A stretch of 64,000 nt of DNA from Canna indica (taxonomy: Eukaryota > Streptophyta > Magnoliopsida > Zingiberales > Cannaceae), in the NCBI GenBank assembly GCA_034359265.1, contig CP136891.1:45748001-45812000 (forward strand). The letters are read 5' to 3'. Both the position numbers and the translations under genes were made by a program. The notes below the pieces were generated by a model. The model saw only the letters and a program-made list of their open reading frames with translations. It did not search any database and was not told the origin of the DNA. Position 1 is the first letter of the stretch; each line of letters starts with the position of its first letter. Below are positions 1 through 11,592 of the stretch, one piece after another.

Positions 1-1054
1 TAATCCAAGCCGACCCGGGAGGCATCATAGTAAACAACAAATCCTTGAGCTTCAGAAAGCTCTCCTCAAACTTACTGTCCCACTCGAACTTGACATTCTT
101 CTAAGTCAGGCGGGTCAATGGCGTTGCAATCTTGGAGAAATTCCCCATAAATTTTCTGTAATAACCTGCCAAACCCAAAAAACTATGAATCTCAGAAACA
201 TTAGTCGGCTTCTTCTAATCCTGAACTGCTTCTATCTTTGCATGATCCACTTTAATTCCTTCCCTGGACACCACATGGCCAAGAAACCCTACACTCTCCA
301 ACCAGAACTCACACTTGGAGAATTTGGCATACAATCTATGCTCCCTGAGAGTTTCCAGAACTACCCTCAAGTGCTCAGCATGCTCATCCCTACTCCTGGA
401 ATAAATCAAGATGTCATCAATAAACACAATTATAAATTTATCCAAGTATTCCCTGAACACTCAGTTCATCAGATCCATAAATGCAGCAGGTGCATTAGTC
501 AGCCCGAAGGACATCACCAGGAACTCAAAGTGCCCAAAGCTCGATCTGAAAGCAGTCTTGGGAACGTCACTGTCCCAAATCCCCAACTGATGGTACCCTG
601 ACCACAGGTCAATCTTAGAAAACCACTTAGCTCCCTAAAGTTGATCAAATAAATCATCAATCCTGGGCAGCGAGTATCGATTCTTCACCGCTACCTTATT
701 GAGCTGTCGGTAAACAATGCACATCTGCATAGACCCATCTTTCTTTTTCACAAAGAGCATTGGAGCACCCCAAGGTGAAACACTTGGGCGAATGAAGCCC
801 AACTCAAGCAGCTCCTGCAACTGGGACTTCAAATCCCTCAACTCAACTAGTGTCATCCGATATGGTGGAATAGAGATCGGCTTCACCCCTAGCTGCAAAT
901 CAATACAACATTCAATCTCCCTCTTTGGAGGCAACCCTCGCAACTCCTCTGGGAACATATCAAAGAACCCACATACCATAGGCGTCCCCCCGATGTCCCT
1001 AGCGCACCTCCGTCTTCCTCTGCCATAGACACGAAGGCCAAGAAGGACTGGCAA
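1..1054 (-). pseudogene. Reverse transcriptase region of element A (broken)
   Basis: Minus-strand translation gives the N-terminal RT segment (about 1054-635) up to the conserved [11 protein letters not shown] stretch, where a TAG replaces a glutamine codon. It continues in pieces to the catalytic FIDDIL motif (about 415) and the [16 protein letters not shown] stretch, then into the thumb/connection region near position 1. RT copies the element RNA into DNA in cytoplasmic virus-like particles. At least two in-frame TAG codons (one before the GAKWF stretch, one after PLTRLT) and other breaks prevent a full product. Identification is secure; the exact domain ends are approximate. Confidence 0.88.
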
Positions 1055-1154
1055 CTGCCCAGAAGGACTGGGAACCGCCCAGAAGTAGCTTCCGAGCTTT
1101 GAGAGATGAAATTTCTATCAACGAATCCCCCCTTCCCTCACCTTGGAAGGTAAA

Positions 1155-1460
1155 CTAGGGCAATCCGGGCTTATTGACGGTCACAGTCTTAACCCTGCAA
1201 TCCACTGAGGCAAAATGGCCCGCCAACCAGTCCATGCCCAAAATCACTTTAAGCTCCAGCATCGGCATGAGTGTCAATTCGGCCATCAATACATGCCCAC
1301 AAATGATAACCTCGCAGCCCCGAGAGACTGTCTCTGCCATCACAAAAACACCCATAGGCATAGACACCACAAGAGGCAAATCAAGCACAGACGGTTCCCC
1401 TTCCAACTTAGCAGCAAACAAAGCAAATACAAAAGAGTGTGTAGCACCCGGATCGAACAA
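1155..1460 (-). pseudogene. Aspartic protease region of element A
   Basis: The open stretch encodes the retropepsin core with the active-site motif DPGATHSF near its start, and the downstream ILGMDWL motif typical of Ty3/gypsy proteases. The protease cuts the Gag-Pol polyprotein. The domain itself (about 100 residues) is uninterrupted, but it is cut off from gag and RT by stops on both sides, so it would not be made in context. The matching domain of element B lies at about 41401-41790. Confidence 0.85.
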
Positions 1461-1649
1461 GACATATGCAATAACAGAACCTACAACAAGGTTACCTTAC
1501 ACTATTGCCCTCAATGCCTCAGCGCCCTCTTGGTTCAAAGCAAACACCCATGCAACGGGCCTCTTTGAACCACCAGTTCGCTGGCCTCCTCCCTGAGTCT
1601 AAACTCTCTGAGCTACGGAACTCACTAACATCGGTGCCTTTCCTCTAGT

Positions 1650-2773
1650 CTCATCAGGCTACTGACTGCCCTTTCTAGGACAATCCTTTTTGCAATGCCC
1701 AGTCTGCCCACAGCTGAAATATACCTCTGAACGTCCCCAGCAAGCCCGCCAGTGCTTCCTGTGACATCGGTAACACTGCTGCGGCCCAGGTCTCCGCTGC
1801 GAACCTCTAGATGACGCCCTAGGTCCTGAACCTATGTGGCCTCTGGAACTGTTATGACCTCCGCCCTGTGGTGGATCTGTTATCTTGAAAGTCCCCTCTA
1901 TGTGAGCTGGTCGACCCATCGAAGGCTGGGGCCGAAACATTTTCTTCTGGGGACCATCATTCCTGTATGTCGGTACCAGTGCCTCCTTTCGGAGCGCCTC
2001 ATCTACGACCCGAGCAAAGGAAGTGTCCTTCGTGTAATGGATGAGTCTGTCGATCTGCGGCCTCAACCCATCGATAAACCTCTTGACCATGGCGGTCTCT
2101 GAGGCTATCAAGGTGGGATGGTACTTCGAGAGCCGTGTGAACTCCATCTCATAGTCCATCACTAACATACTACTGGTCTGACGTAGTAGCTCGAACTCTT
2201 TCGCCCGTCTGTCCCGGATGCTCAGCGGCAAGTACTTCTCCACCATAGCAGCTCTAAACTCCTCCCAGGTAGGGGGTGGTGCATCTGCTGCTCTGCGGTC
2301 CCTCCAAGTGTGAAGTCAATCCTTGGCTGGACCTCTCAGCTGTAACCCGATCAGTCGAGCGGTCGTCTCAGAAGAACAACCAAGCTCCCTGCACAGCTCG
2401 TAGCAATTTCCCAGGAAACTGGTGACCTCCACCCGCTGATCTGTCCCTGTATACTCCGGTGGCCTGGATGCAACAAAATCTACATATGAAAATGCTCTGG
2501 GGGCTCTGACCATTGGTGCCACTGGCTGGAGCACCTCTGATGTTGCGAGTGCTATCGGTACTGGTTGTGGCTGTTGCCTCAGCTCCTGCTCCCTGCGGAG
2601 CACCTCAGTTAGCTCAACCACTAGGACCTGCAACGGTACAACCATGGGATCAAGTCCCACATCCTCTCAGGCCTGCGGTGGCTCCCGCGACCCTAGCCCC
2701 GGCCTCGACCACGGCCTTGGCGCTCAGTAGAGTTGCTGTCACTACCGCTCCTGGCGGCATCAAAGGCCTCCAT
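1650..2773 (-). pseudogene. gag of element A (nucleocapsid, broken)
   Basis: Gag forms the particle shell and binds element RNA. I place the start at the ATG at 2773-2771 because its first residues (MEAFDAARSGSDSNS) match the start of gag in element B at 40120. A basic RGRGRG stretch follows, then the retrotransposon gag domain (KYHPTLIASETA, about 2130) and a C-terminal zinc knuckle. In the knuckle the first cysteine reads as tyrosine (YFSCGQTGHCKKDC). In-frame stops include one in the RG-rich region and TGG to TGA near 2315. A Y-rich tract ending in TAG sits four bases upstream of the ATG. Confidence 0.85.
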
Positions 2774-2968
2774 AAATCTAGAATCACCAAAAAAACAAAT
2801 CATAATCAGGCAATTAAATTCACCCTAACATTTTGCAAACTTAACCACAAGTCGTGCTGAGGTGCAGACTTAGCTCATTGATCTCATAACACAACCCTAC
2901 CGTATACCGACACGCTAGCAATACCCAATACGGTAACAACTCTAGGTCATAGTCAGACCGAACCACAT

Positions 2969-2980
2969 GCTCTGATACCA
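2969..2980 (-). other. Primer-binding site of element A
   Basis: On the minus strand this reads TGGTATCAGAGC, complementary to the 3' end of initiator tRNA-Met. It lies three bases inside the LTR end at 2984, the expected place for priming minus-strand DNA synthesis. Confidence 0.93.
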
Positions 2981-3635
2981 CATTGTCACGCCCCAACTCA
3001 GGGTCACGTAATCGGCCAGGGTATACGTGCCTATACCCCGCAGCCTAAATCATGCACATGCCAACTCAACAATAAAACATAGCGGAAAGAAATAAACGAG
3101 TTTTATTTCAAATGGAAAACCAAACCGGAGTTCATTATAAGTAAGTTTAGCAAAATAACAAAAAGTGCAAAAATAATAAATCAAGTTCACATGTTCAATT
3201 ACAATGAAATCTGAAATAAAAACATGAATGTCGCCAAGGGACTACAACTCCAAAATACTGAAACACAAGTGCATGACTAACTACCAAAACTCGACTACGA
3301 CCCCTACCTAGGACTGCTATGAGATCAATGTAGCTCCTCTGCCCTCCAACCGCGCCAAGTGCTTCAGCCCACCTCACAGGTCAGGCTCTGCAAAATAAAA
3401 ACAAACAACAACGGGTGAGTTCAAAGAACTCAGTGAGCGATTCTATCAACCCCCACTAAAAACAAAACACATATATGATGCTTAAAGCAAAACTCCTGAC
3501 TCAAGCATGAGAGGTTACAAGGGAGTGACCAACAAACAGACCATCTGACCACCACCTGCCCGAAGGCAGCTAACACCCAAACGGTAAAAAACAACAAGCC
3601 TAAGCCTACCATGCCGTAAGGCAACAAAACATACT

Positions 3636-4061
3636 AGGATAATCGGGATAGGCCCTCCGAACTTATCCTAATATAAAGAAACTCGGGAGCAACCGGGATT
3701 AGCCCATCCGAACTTACTCCATGAGATGCGTAGGAACAATCGGGATTCGCCCATCTGAACTTGCCCCTTTAAGATATCACAGGAATAATCGGGATTTTCC
3801 CATCTGAACTTATTCCTTAAAAGCACATCGGGAATAATCGGGATTTGCCTGTCCGAACTTATTCCTCGAGGCCATACCGAAATAATCGAGATTTGCTCAT
3901 CCAAACTTTTTCCAAAAAGATAACGTAAGAATAATCGGATTCACCCATCCGAACATATTCCTTTAAATATAGAATCTTGGGAACAATCGAGATTTGCCCG
4001 TCCGAACTTGTTCCACAAGATATGCAGGAACAATCGAGATTTGCCCAACCGAACTTGTTCC
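3636..4061. repeat. Array of nine 35-bp hairpin repeats in LTR of element A
   Basis: Nine imperfect palindromes of 34-35 bp start at 3636, 3686, 3733, 3782, 3831, 3879, 3927, 3980 and 4027, spaced 47-53 bp apart. A typical unit opens GGAATAATCGGGA and closes TCCGAACTTATTCC, which pair with each other. Several units change both arms together: AGGATAA with TTATCCT, GGAATAA with TTATTCC, GGAACAA with TTGTTCC. The 12-18 bp spacers are not conserved. Confidence 0.85.
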
Positions 4062-5499
4062 ACAGGTTGAGAATTAGCCATCCAACCTTCTGGGCCTAGC
4101 CCATAATCCGGCTCCTCAAAAAGCCTCTCCGCCATTCATAAAGATATGGTGCAATATGACCTAAGTCAAGTCTCTCCTACGGTGTCTTAGGGGTGTCCTT
4201 ATTGGGAAGCGTCTCAACTCTCCAATACCCGACCCCAACTCCTAGACCCGTAATGTCATAACCCGTGAGATTTTATTTCATGCATAACTTTATTTGTTGG
4301 TCCATAATAGATTATGCTGACCTCTTGCTCAATTTTAATAATGCAAGTAAAATTTAGATTACCAAGATTAGAGTTTTGTTTTAGGGTTTTGTTTAGTTTA
4401 CTATTATGCCCGAAACTGAGGTATCTGGCCCGAATATGGTCTCTAGAGTGTGACCTGTGTTTCCAAACTATATTTTCTGGTCAAAACAATTGGTTACACG
4501 ACTATATTCAAAAATCTATTCACATCACAATAGAGATTTCAAAATCAGCACAGATTTGACAATTCAGCATGAATTTCCAGCAACATTGAATTTTTAGCAT
4601 AGCATGAAAATAAATCCAAAATTTTACAAAAAATAGATCATTAATTATCATCAAAACAGAATACTAATCTTGAGATAAATCTCATAACTTTCATACTTAT
4701 TAAACAAGGCTAACAAGCATCAACAATATCTTTAAACAAGAATCAAGCATCATGATCAAAAACCCATCCCAAGAACACTCATGGCATCAATATCAAAGTC
4801 TTAATTTTTTTAAAATATGAGTTCTATCCAAAAATCACACATCAATTACAAGGCATGCTTTGACATATAGGAACTCAATTTGATAAGCAATATAAGGCAT
4901 GGATCTCAAGAACACCCAATAACCCTCGCTTAGGCATTTCATCGAACACCTTGAGGGCACCCTCATCTCCACCTTGGCCGAGCACCCCTAGGGTCATCCT
5001 AGGGCGGCCGAGCCCCATAGGGGAGGGTTTAGGGCCTCCTCAAGCATGGCAACAAAAAGAAACGGCGGGAATTTGAGAGATCATCGAAAAACAAATCAAG
5101 AACATCAAGCCTCCAAGAACGACTTCAAAAATTCGAAAGAAATCCGACAAGAATTAGGGGTAAGACCACTCACCCGATTAGAAAGAAGATAGACGAGAAT
5201 TCTAATTTAACGGCCTCCAAATCCGGCCCCAAAGGCTCGACTCCCAGGATAAAGAAAGGGGCGGCGGCAACTCCTTGCTTGGCGGCTCCAAGAGAGGGGA
5301 AAGGAGGGGGAGAGGGCGGCGGCTCCTCTTCAAGTCGGCTGCCCAAGAGAGGGAAAGGGGAAGAGAGGCGGCTCATCTCTTCCTCAAAGGCTCGGCGGCT
5401 CAAGAAAGGGAAGGAGAGGGGCGGTTGGCGGCTGGCTCCTCCCTTCCTCAATCGGCTTGTGCGGCTCCAATAGGGAGCCGCCTAGCCAAGGGGAAGGGG

Positions 5500-5506
5500 T
5501 TTTATA
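5500..5506 (-). promoter_or_regulatory. TATA box in LTR of element A
   Basis: Minus strand reads GGGAGTATAAAACCCC. It lies about 340 bases from the outer LTR end, giving a short U3 and a long R-U5 leader if transcription starts about 30 bases downstream. This is inferred from sequence only. Confidence 0.6.
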
Positions 5507-5844
5507 CTCCCTCCTCAACTCTAACTCCACTAAGCCCTTTAGCAAACCCGCATCTGCCTCAAGCCGAAGCCAAACCCGCTAACCCGATTAAACTTAATTA
5601 AACCCACTCTAACCTCATGCTTCACATAAACACCATATACGACATAATTTAATAATCATGCACATACAACAATACAATTAATTAAATTTATCTAATCAAG
5701 AAATAATCCACATAAACCAAACTCCTACTTACCTGAGCTCGCAAGCTCGTACCAGACCACGAGTTGATTCGGCTCGACCTCGGACTAGCCCGCTAGGCTG
5801 ATAAACACAAACAATAGAGGGGAAAAAAAATCTAGGATATCACA

Positions 5845-6374
5845 GGAAAGGCTCCAACGAACTCCTCCTTCTCTCCATTGGTGGGCGGCCATCTATATCA
5901 TCCTTCCCCGGTTTTCGCGAAGCCAAATTGAAGGTGTTCTCTTCTTGGGTGTACTGCAATCTTCATCTTCTTGGAGGAGTCCAAGAGGACAGCGAGGTAT
6001 CTTCACCTCTTCTCTTTCGTTCCGGTGTTTTCTCATCCTCTCTCATTCTCTCTTTAGTGCACGGTTCTTGGTGGAAGGGCCGGCCTTGCCTTGGTGGATT
6101 TTGGGATTGAGAAAGCTTCTTCGTTGAGCCACAACGAGCCCCAGTGTTCGCTGCCTCTATTGTTGCGAGGTGCTTGGTGTGGACTATCATTGGAGGACGT
6201 GCACGTGTGCATCTCAAGATGGGAATAGGATCAACCATACCAACCGTGGTTTGAGGCATATCTTCTCCTTCTTCTCCGATGTAGAATTCCTTAATATTGC
6301 TAAAGTAGATCGTTATTTTCGGAATGATTTGAATTTTTTTAAATTGCTATTTTCGCTACGTTTCTGATTCCCAT
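5845..6374. other. Unclassified sequence outside LTR of element A
   Basis: About 530 bases with no supported gene. Parts are CT-rich and leader-like, and it runs into recognisable Sirevirus-like LTR sequence at about 6375. It may be the upstream part of that LTR or of another repeat; I cannot decide. Short overlapping open frames on both strands lack any family motif. Confidence 0.4.
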
Positions 6375-6946
6375 CCCAACAAATCCCTCCTCACTTCATC
6401 AAGCATTGCTTTCACCGATAAATTCATACTCAAAGCCTTGAAGTGCTCGGAGGAGACGTGTTGGAGCTTCATCAAGTTTGTCTTTACATTTAAGCTCCAT
6501 TAATATTGTATTCCTATTGCTTTGTATCGATTTTAAGGGTAACTTGCAAGGTGTGCATGTAAACATCTTGGTGCCCGGTAGATTCTTGTTTTTGCTAAAG
6601 AATAGGTGTTGAGACTCGCTTCTAGGGTTGAGGGATAAGTCTTCATTGTATCTTAGAAAACTACCAATCTATAAATTGTTAAGGTTAGAAATCCTTCGTG
6701 AGGAGCCAAGGTAGTGCAATATGCGGGTTTAGCCTACTATATATTTTCTGTTTGCATTGCTATCTTGATTGCTCTATTTTGATTCTTACTTGTGCTCGAT
6801 TTAATTGTAATTTCATCTAGTCGCACTAAGAATCAAAAAACTTGAATCAGGTAGTTGAGTTGATTGAAATCGAAATTTTTTTAATTAAACATAAAAGTAC
6901 ATACACACTATTCAACCCCCCTTCTAGTGTAGACATTCATCCAACA
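6375..6946 (+). repeat. 3' portion of a Sirevirus-like LTR
   Basis: The segment shares CTTCATCAAGC, GCCTTGAAGTG and TTTACATTTAAGCTC with the Sirevirus-type LTR fragment at 52500-52620. Its end (CACTATTCAACCCC to ATCCAACA at 6946) parallels the end of the 5' LTR at 55700-55740 (CACTATTCACCCC to CTACTACA). No primer-binding site or gag follows, so it is a solo or truncated LTR. Its left limit is uncertain. Confidence 0.65.
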
Positions 6947-6949
6947 CGA

Positions 6950-7190
6950 ACAAATTAAAAAAATTGACATCATCAATAGCATCGGGTATTAATTACCCGA
7001 CGCCTTTATTAATGGCGCCTGATATGGTATACTCGGCGCTATTAACTGGTGGCGCCTGGTATACCATTTGAGGTGCCGAATAATTAATTTTCGGTGCCAT
7101 TAATATGGTGTTGGGTATTAATTACTCGTTGCCATTAATAATTGCACCGGGTATTTAATACTCGGCTATTAATGCCGAACTATTAAGTAT
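6950..7190. repeat. Cluster of short direct and inverted GCGCC/TATTAA repeats
   Basis: Diverged copies of GGCGCCTGGTATACC, TCGGCGCTATTAA and GGGTATTAATTACCCGA alternate in both orientations over 240 bases. This resembles subterminal repeats of a class II element, CACTA being the likeliest. No CACTACAA terminus is visible next to it; the Sirevirus-like LTR end abuts it. The element type is therefore an inference. Confidence 0.5.
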
Positions 7191-7430
7191 TTTATATTTA
7201 TATATTAAATATATTTAAATCAATTAATATTTTATTTTATTTTAATTAATTAAATAATATATTAATATATAGATATATTAATTTATATATTATATAATAA
7301 TACGATATATATTATTATATTATGCATATAATAGTGAATTATATATATATTATAACTAAAATATTTTATAAATATACATTTTATAATAATATATAGTTAA
7401 TATAAATTGTACATATTTCCTATCATCTAT
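7190..7430. repeat. AT-rich low-complexity tract
   Basis: About 240 bases made nearly only of A and T with TATA and ATAT runs. No gene or defined element is seen. Confidence 0.8.
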
Positions 7431-8901
7431 GCTATTCATTTAATAAATTAAAAAACTTAGTCTAATAATTATTAAATCATAAACTCATTTTTAAAATTAT
7501 TTACTGATTTATCTACAATGAAGATCTTAAAATTTACAATACATATGGATCAGAAGCAAAAGATATGAATGATATATTATTGAGAAAATCTAATTCACTT
7601 TCATTAATGTGTTAAAAATGATTACTCATCAAACTAATGTTTCTTCGTGGGAACAAAATATACAAGTAAACCACTAAAAGATTTAAATAAGTAAAGCTTT
7701 AGATGTCAACATTTGTATAAATATTTTGTTTTAGTTTTGTTGTTTAGATTTAAATGACAACATCAAGATTACAAGAATCCGGAGGAAAGCCCACTAAATT
7801 GTGTAAGAATTCAAACTTGCTTTTGAGTTAATAAATTGACCCATATCTTCCTTGCAGCTATATCAAATTAAACTAGAAATGATACTCACTAATTGTATGC
7901 TCTGTATGTTCATGGACGACCACCTTTAAGAGAATCACAATCACATACTCATTGCTATCCAGATAAAGTATATAGATTTATATTTTCATTAAAATATAGA
8001 TGAACAAAATAGGAATATATACTTCAATGTTTCAATTTAATTTGTCAATCAAAATTCTTGTCTTAGGAATTTGCTTGCCTTGTAGCTACATAGAGATGCC
8101 CTGATTGAGTATCTTGACTTGATATCATTAGATTCTACACTCATAAGTACCTGTGCCAACCCAGAAAGGCCACCATTAGGCTCCATGAACTATTTCTTAG
8201 AAGTAGAATACTAATTAAACACTCATTTTTGAAGCAGAAAGACCACCAGTAACGTTCATCATGTTTGAACTAATTAAACACGGTTCATTTCCTACATTCT
8301 ATCTGCAAGAGTCCACATTTTCAAATTATCGTATTTCATGTACCTCCCCTGCTACAATTAATAGTGCTACGTACATGTGATTAAAAATGTCACATATTAA
8401 TTAGATTGAAAGAAGAAAAAGGTACCGAATTTAAAAGCATTTCCTTGTTGCAATAATCATTTCCTTCTTGATTGAACTATTTTGTCCAGAATAATGGATA
8501 TGTGCTCACTGTTATTGTTGTGACCATATAACAATCGAATGAAACACAAAGAAGAAACAAAAACATACACCAAAAATTAAGAACACAAATTATGACAAAG
8601 GAAACATCTGATTTATATGTTTGCACTTTAAAGGACACGCTTGGGGCTCATATTACCTAATCTTTTATTACTTCATTATATTTTCTTTCCTATTAAATCA
8701 TATTCATGATTTATTGTGTTTAAAGTTGGTATTAAGATGCTTCGTACAATTGTAACCGATCTCTTAATTTTGCTTCAATAGGCTTAATACTTGTTTGGAA
8801 TTTATAGGTGGTCTGAAAAATCAATCAAAATATTCAAACAATGATAATACCATCCACCATCAAGAAATGCTACTAAGTAAAAACATTTAGTTTGAGTAAA
8901 A
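7431..8901. other. AT-rich region with no recognised gene
   Basis: I see no coding sequence with a family motif, no terminal repeat and no RNA gene. It lies just downstream of the PDK1 fragment, so it could hold decayed introns or 3' sequence of that gene, but nothing in it supports this directly. Confidence 0.5.
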
Positions 8902-9980
8902 TCATCTTGACCGTTGTTCAGAAGATGATGTGGAACCAGCACAACCATCTGGAATGTTAGATTGGCAACCTGGAGCACCTCCAACATGTGTGAGGTTCCA
9001 TGAAGTATCCTGGCCATCATAAATCATCATTGATCTGAAAATAAGGCGATTAGCTACTTGAGAATTTGAACTTTGACTAAACCTTTCAAGTATTTGTACA
9101 AAATAATCAACAAATAAGCAGAATAGGTGTTTACATCTTTCTCTAAAGCAAGTCTTGGTGCTGGTGCATTCTGCAGATTGTTTCAATCAATTCCTTTGAA
9201 AAAGGGATGCTTCTTGAGAGAAGCATAACCATCAGGTCTAGCACTAGGTCTTTTAGTGGGATTTGTATCCTGCAATGAAGCTTGGATCAAGGCACGAAGT
9301 TTATGTCTTAAACTTAAATATCAATGTATGAATTAAATCTCTAGATAATGCAGAAATAATCTGGAAAAAATGAACTAAAATAATTCATCCAATTTAGCAA
9401 AATCTTCTGAAATCAAAAGTAAGTTTTCACAAAAAATAATAAAATTCAGGTTGGCAGGAAAATATTCACTACCGAAATTGATCATATCCATGTTATCCCA
9501 TTGTGAACATTCAAATTAAGTCAAATTATAAAATATGTGTGATTGTTAGCATTTAGCTTCTAGCAATAGAATTATCAATATCAGATGCACCCGATACTCA
9601 TAAATGTGCAAGTCATAGGAAACTAATTAGAGCAACATTCAGCTTCTATCAAAGGAATTAGATGCTTAGATACATGAGCATGACAATACTTTTTTGGTAA
9701 AGTTAGCATACTGATAATTCATGGCCATTCCTACACAATTTGTAAACCCAAATCAATTTAGATAAGATAAAGAGAAAATAGTTGAGTGACTACAGTAAAA
9801 ATTATAGTAAAAATTATAGAAAATGAATTATTACTTACCAATAACTTATCAATAAGGTCTCTTGCTTCAGGTGTGAAGTGTGAAGTATTCAGGGAACTTG
9901 AGGTCTCTTGCAATGATTCTTTGGAAAATAAGCCATTCACTAGCATCTTTAAAAGGAGATGAGCCAGAGAGCATCTAGTA
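8902..9980 (-). pseudogene. PDK1 (3-phosphoinositide-dependent kinase) fragment, three exons
   Basis: Minus-strand exons are about 9980-9839, 9270-9135 and 9034-8902. Exon one encodes the C-lobe of an AGC-type kinase ([18 protein letters not shown], then after a frameshift EARDLIDKLL). Exon two reads [14 protein letters not shown] then [11 protein letters not shown]. Exon three reads GQDTSWNLTHVGGAP and a serine-rich stretch. PDK1 phosphorylates the activation loop of other AGC kinases. Introns keep good borders: GTAAGT/GCAG (568 bp) and GTAAAC/TTTTCAG (100 bp). Breaks are TAG for Gln before MLSG, the frameshift, and TGA for Trp after KGID. The N-terminal kinase lobe and PH domain are absent. 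The kept introns mean it did not come from mRNA. It is either DNA captured by a transposon or a locus remnant. Confidence 0.8.
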
Positions 9981-11196
9981 TTCGGGGTGAGCAAAAAAAA
10001 CTGGCTTTTTGATTAATCGGAAAATCGTCCAAAACCGAACCGGTTTTTGTGGTAAACTGAACGGGTTTTTTCAGTTTCGGGTTGTATTTTTGAAAATTTT
10101 GATTTTCGAGTTTGGGTTCGGTCCAAGGTTTAAAAAGTCCACTGATTTCGGTTAACCGACCGGTAGACATATTTTTTAATATATATAATATTATATTAAA
10201 TAATACTTTACAAATAAAAAATAACTTATGAAAAGTTGAAAACTTAATTAGAAACCCTAAGTTCTCTTGTATCCCGCCGCTACGCCTGATACTCTCGCAA
10301 GTCACAAGTCGCACCCTCCTCTCTCGTTCTCCTGCACGCCGTTACCACTCCAATCGCCGGCCTTCACCGTCCCAAATCCTCCCTCACCAGTCGGCGCCGG
10401 CGAGTCGGAGCACTGCACGGCGCCCTGCTCTTCTCTCTCCACCTCTCCCCATCATCAACCGGCGAGTCGATGCATTGCTCTTCTCTCTCCGCCTCTTCTC
10501 ATCTTCCACCAGCTAGTCGGCCCTCTGCTCTTCTCTCTCTCGTGTCTCTACCTCTCCGACATTGGGTATGTATAAACCGTCAGCCTCTCCTTCCCATCTT
10601 CACTGCGCAAGTCGGCTCAGTGCTTCTTCATGTCTAAGTCTCCGCTTCATGTCTTTGTCTAAGTCTCTAAAATCATGAGTGCAGCAATTACCGCATTATG
10701 GTTGATTGGTTTCTTGTTTTCATCTGGAGTCTATAATCTTGCACTTAACTGTTGATATATTTGCTCACCGCATTATGCTTGTGAATTATATATTTGCTGT
10801 AAATTGACACTATCAATAATTATTTTTATGCTAAAAAGATGGTTATGTATCAATACTATCCAAATCCTGCACCTTATTTTCTCCAATTGCTAATTTCCAT
10901 ACAACCTTAGCTTCTTTATCTATGTTGGTTGGTTCTGTACCAATTGCTAATTTTCTCCAAATCCTGCACCTTAATTTTCTCCAATTGTATCAATGCTAAA
11001 AGATGGTTCTGTTTCAATATCTATGTTGTTCCTTTGCTGCTGTAGAACAGCTTTAGTTTCTTTCTTGGTCACATAATAACATGTACCTGCTGTTGAGAGT
11101 CTAAATTACCTCTCTTAGCATTGCATTCTTTTTAATTACCTTTTTGTATATGATTGATTTTCATGTGTTAAGTAGAACAGTTACCTGCTGTAGAAG
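9981..11196 (+). mobile_element. Probable hAT-type element, left end and leader
   Basis: TTCGGGGTGAGCAAAAAA at 9981, followed by repeated CCGAACCGG / CGGTTT motifs in both orientations, is the look of plant hAT termini. Downstream (about 10250-10560) is a CT-rich, 5'-UTR-like stretch. No transposase with a hATC domain and no matching right terminus is visible, so the element is truncated, probably by the retroelement at 11197. It begins exactly where PDK1 exon homology stops. Plus-strand open frame 10267-10575 is serine/proline-rich low-complexity translation and is not called. Confidence 0.5.
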
Positions 11197-11559
11197 TGAT
11201 GCAGGATGAACAGGCCCAGGAAGCGCAGAAAGTCCAAGTATTGGCTTCCAGCTCAAGTGTGCACCTCTGTGCAGCGGCAAACATTTAAACAGTACTTTGA
11301 AAGTGGAGCTGACGCGTGGCGTATCCGATGGATCCTTTAAATGTTTTACTTTCTTTTTGCTTTCGCCACGTGTAACGAGGGAATAAAAATAACCCTCTTT
11401 GAATGTAATTTTTCATTCTTCTTCCGCTGTCTTCTTTGGACCAGTTTAACTGAGATCGCTTTTCCGATCGAGATTAAATAAATGGATCTGATTCAGGGCA
11501 TTGCCTGAGTCTTATTGTTCCATTGGATTTCTTAGTTGAGATCGATATTTGTTACTACA
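11197..11559 (+). repeat. 5' LTR of the Reina-like element
   Basis: Starts TGATGCAGGATGAAC and ends near GTTACTACA, six bases before the PBS. The end could also be 11562. No second copy is in the window to confirm the borders. Confidence 0.65.
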
Positions 11560-11564
11560 TCAGG

Positions 11565-11577
11565 TGGTATCAGAGCC
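11565..11577 (+). other. Primer-binding site of the Reina-like element
   Basis: TGGTATCAGAGCC, complementary to the 3' end of initiator tRNA-Met, immediately inside the LTR. Confidence 0.9.
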
Positions 11578-11592
11578 GGAACTCACCTGGCG

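Larger units (their letters stand above)
1..5844 (-). mobile_element. Tekay/Del-type Ty3/gypsy element A, 5' part, cut by window edge
   Basis: Read on the minus strand, the order is LTR, PBS, gag, protease and reverse transcriptase; the rest of pol and the 3' LTR lie beyond position 1. The proteins match those of element B (37353-47011), so both belong to the same chromovirus group. Tekay/Del is my assignment from the long LTR, the gag and protease type, and the chromodomain seen in B and C. Several stops and frameshifts show the copy is dead. The target duplication cannot be checked because only one end is visible. Confidence 0.9.
2984..5844 (-). repeat. 5' LTR of element A (2.86 kb)
   Basis: On the minus strand the LTR begins TGTGATATCC at 5844 and ends GGGGCGTGACA at 2984, followed by the PBS. 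The inner end is certain because of the PBS; the outer end is inferred from the TG start and the change of sequence at 5845. It contains a TATA box (5506-5500), a splice-donor-like GGTGAGTGG (5174-5166), an acceptor-like TTTTGCAGAG (exon from 3387) and an array of nine small hairpins (3636-4061). Sequences called open frames here (for example 5170-5601) come from GA-rich leader DNA and are not genes. Confidence 0.85.

Noticed and set aside
3636..4061. CRISPR-like array of repeats and spacers
   Set aside because: Plant retrotransposon LTR; repeats are degenerate palindromes, spacers are short and uneven, and there are no cas genes.
5170..5601. Overlapping open frames in the GA-rich part of the element A LTR
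   Set aside because: Low-complexity purine-rich leader; translations are Gly/Glu/Pro/Ser-rich with no family motif.
10267..10575. 102-codon Ser/Pro-rich open frame
   Set aside because: CT-rich leader of the hAT-like element; composition alone explains the frame.
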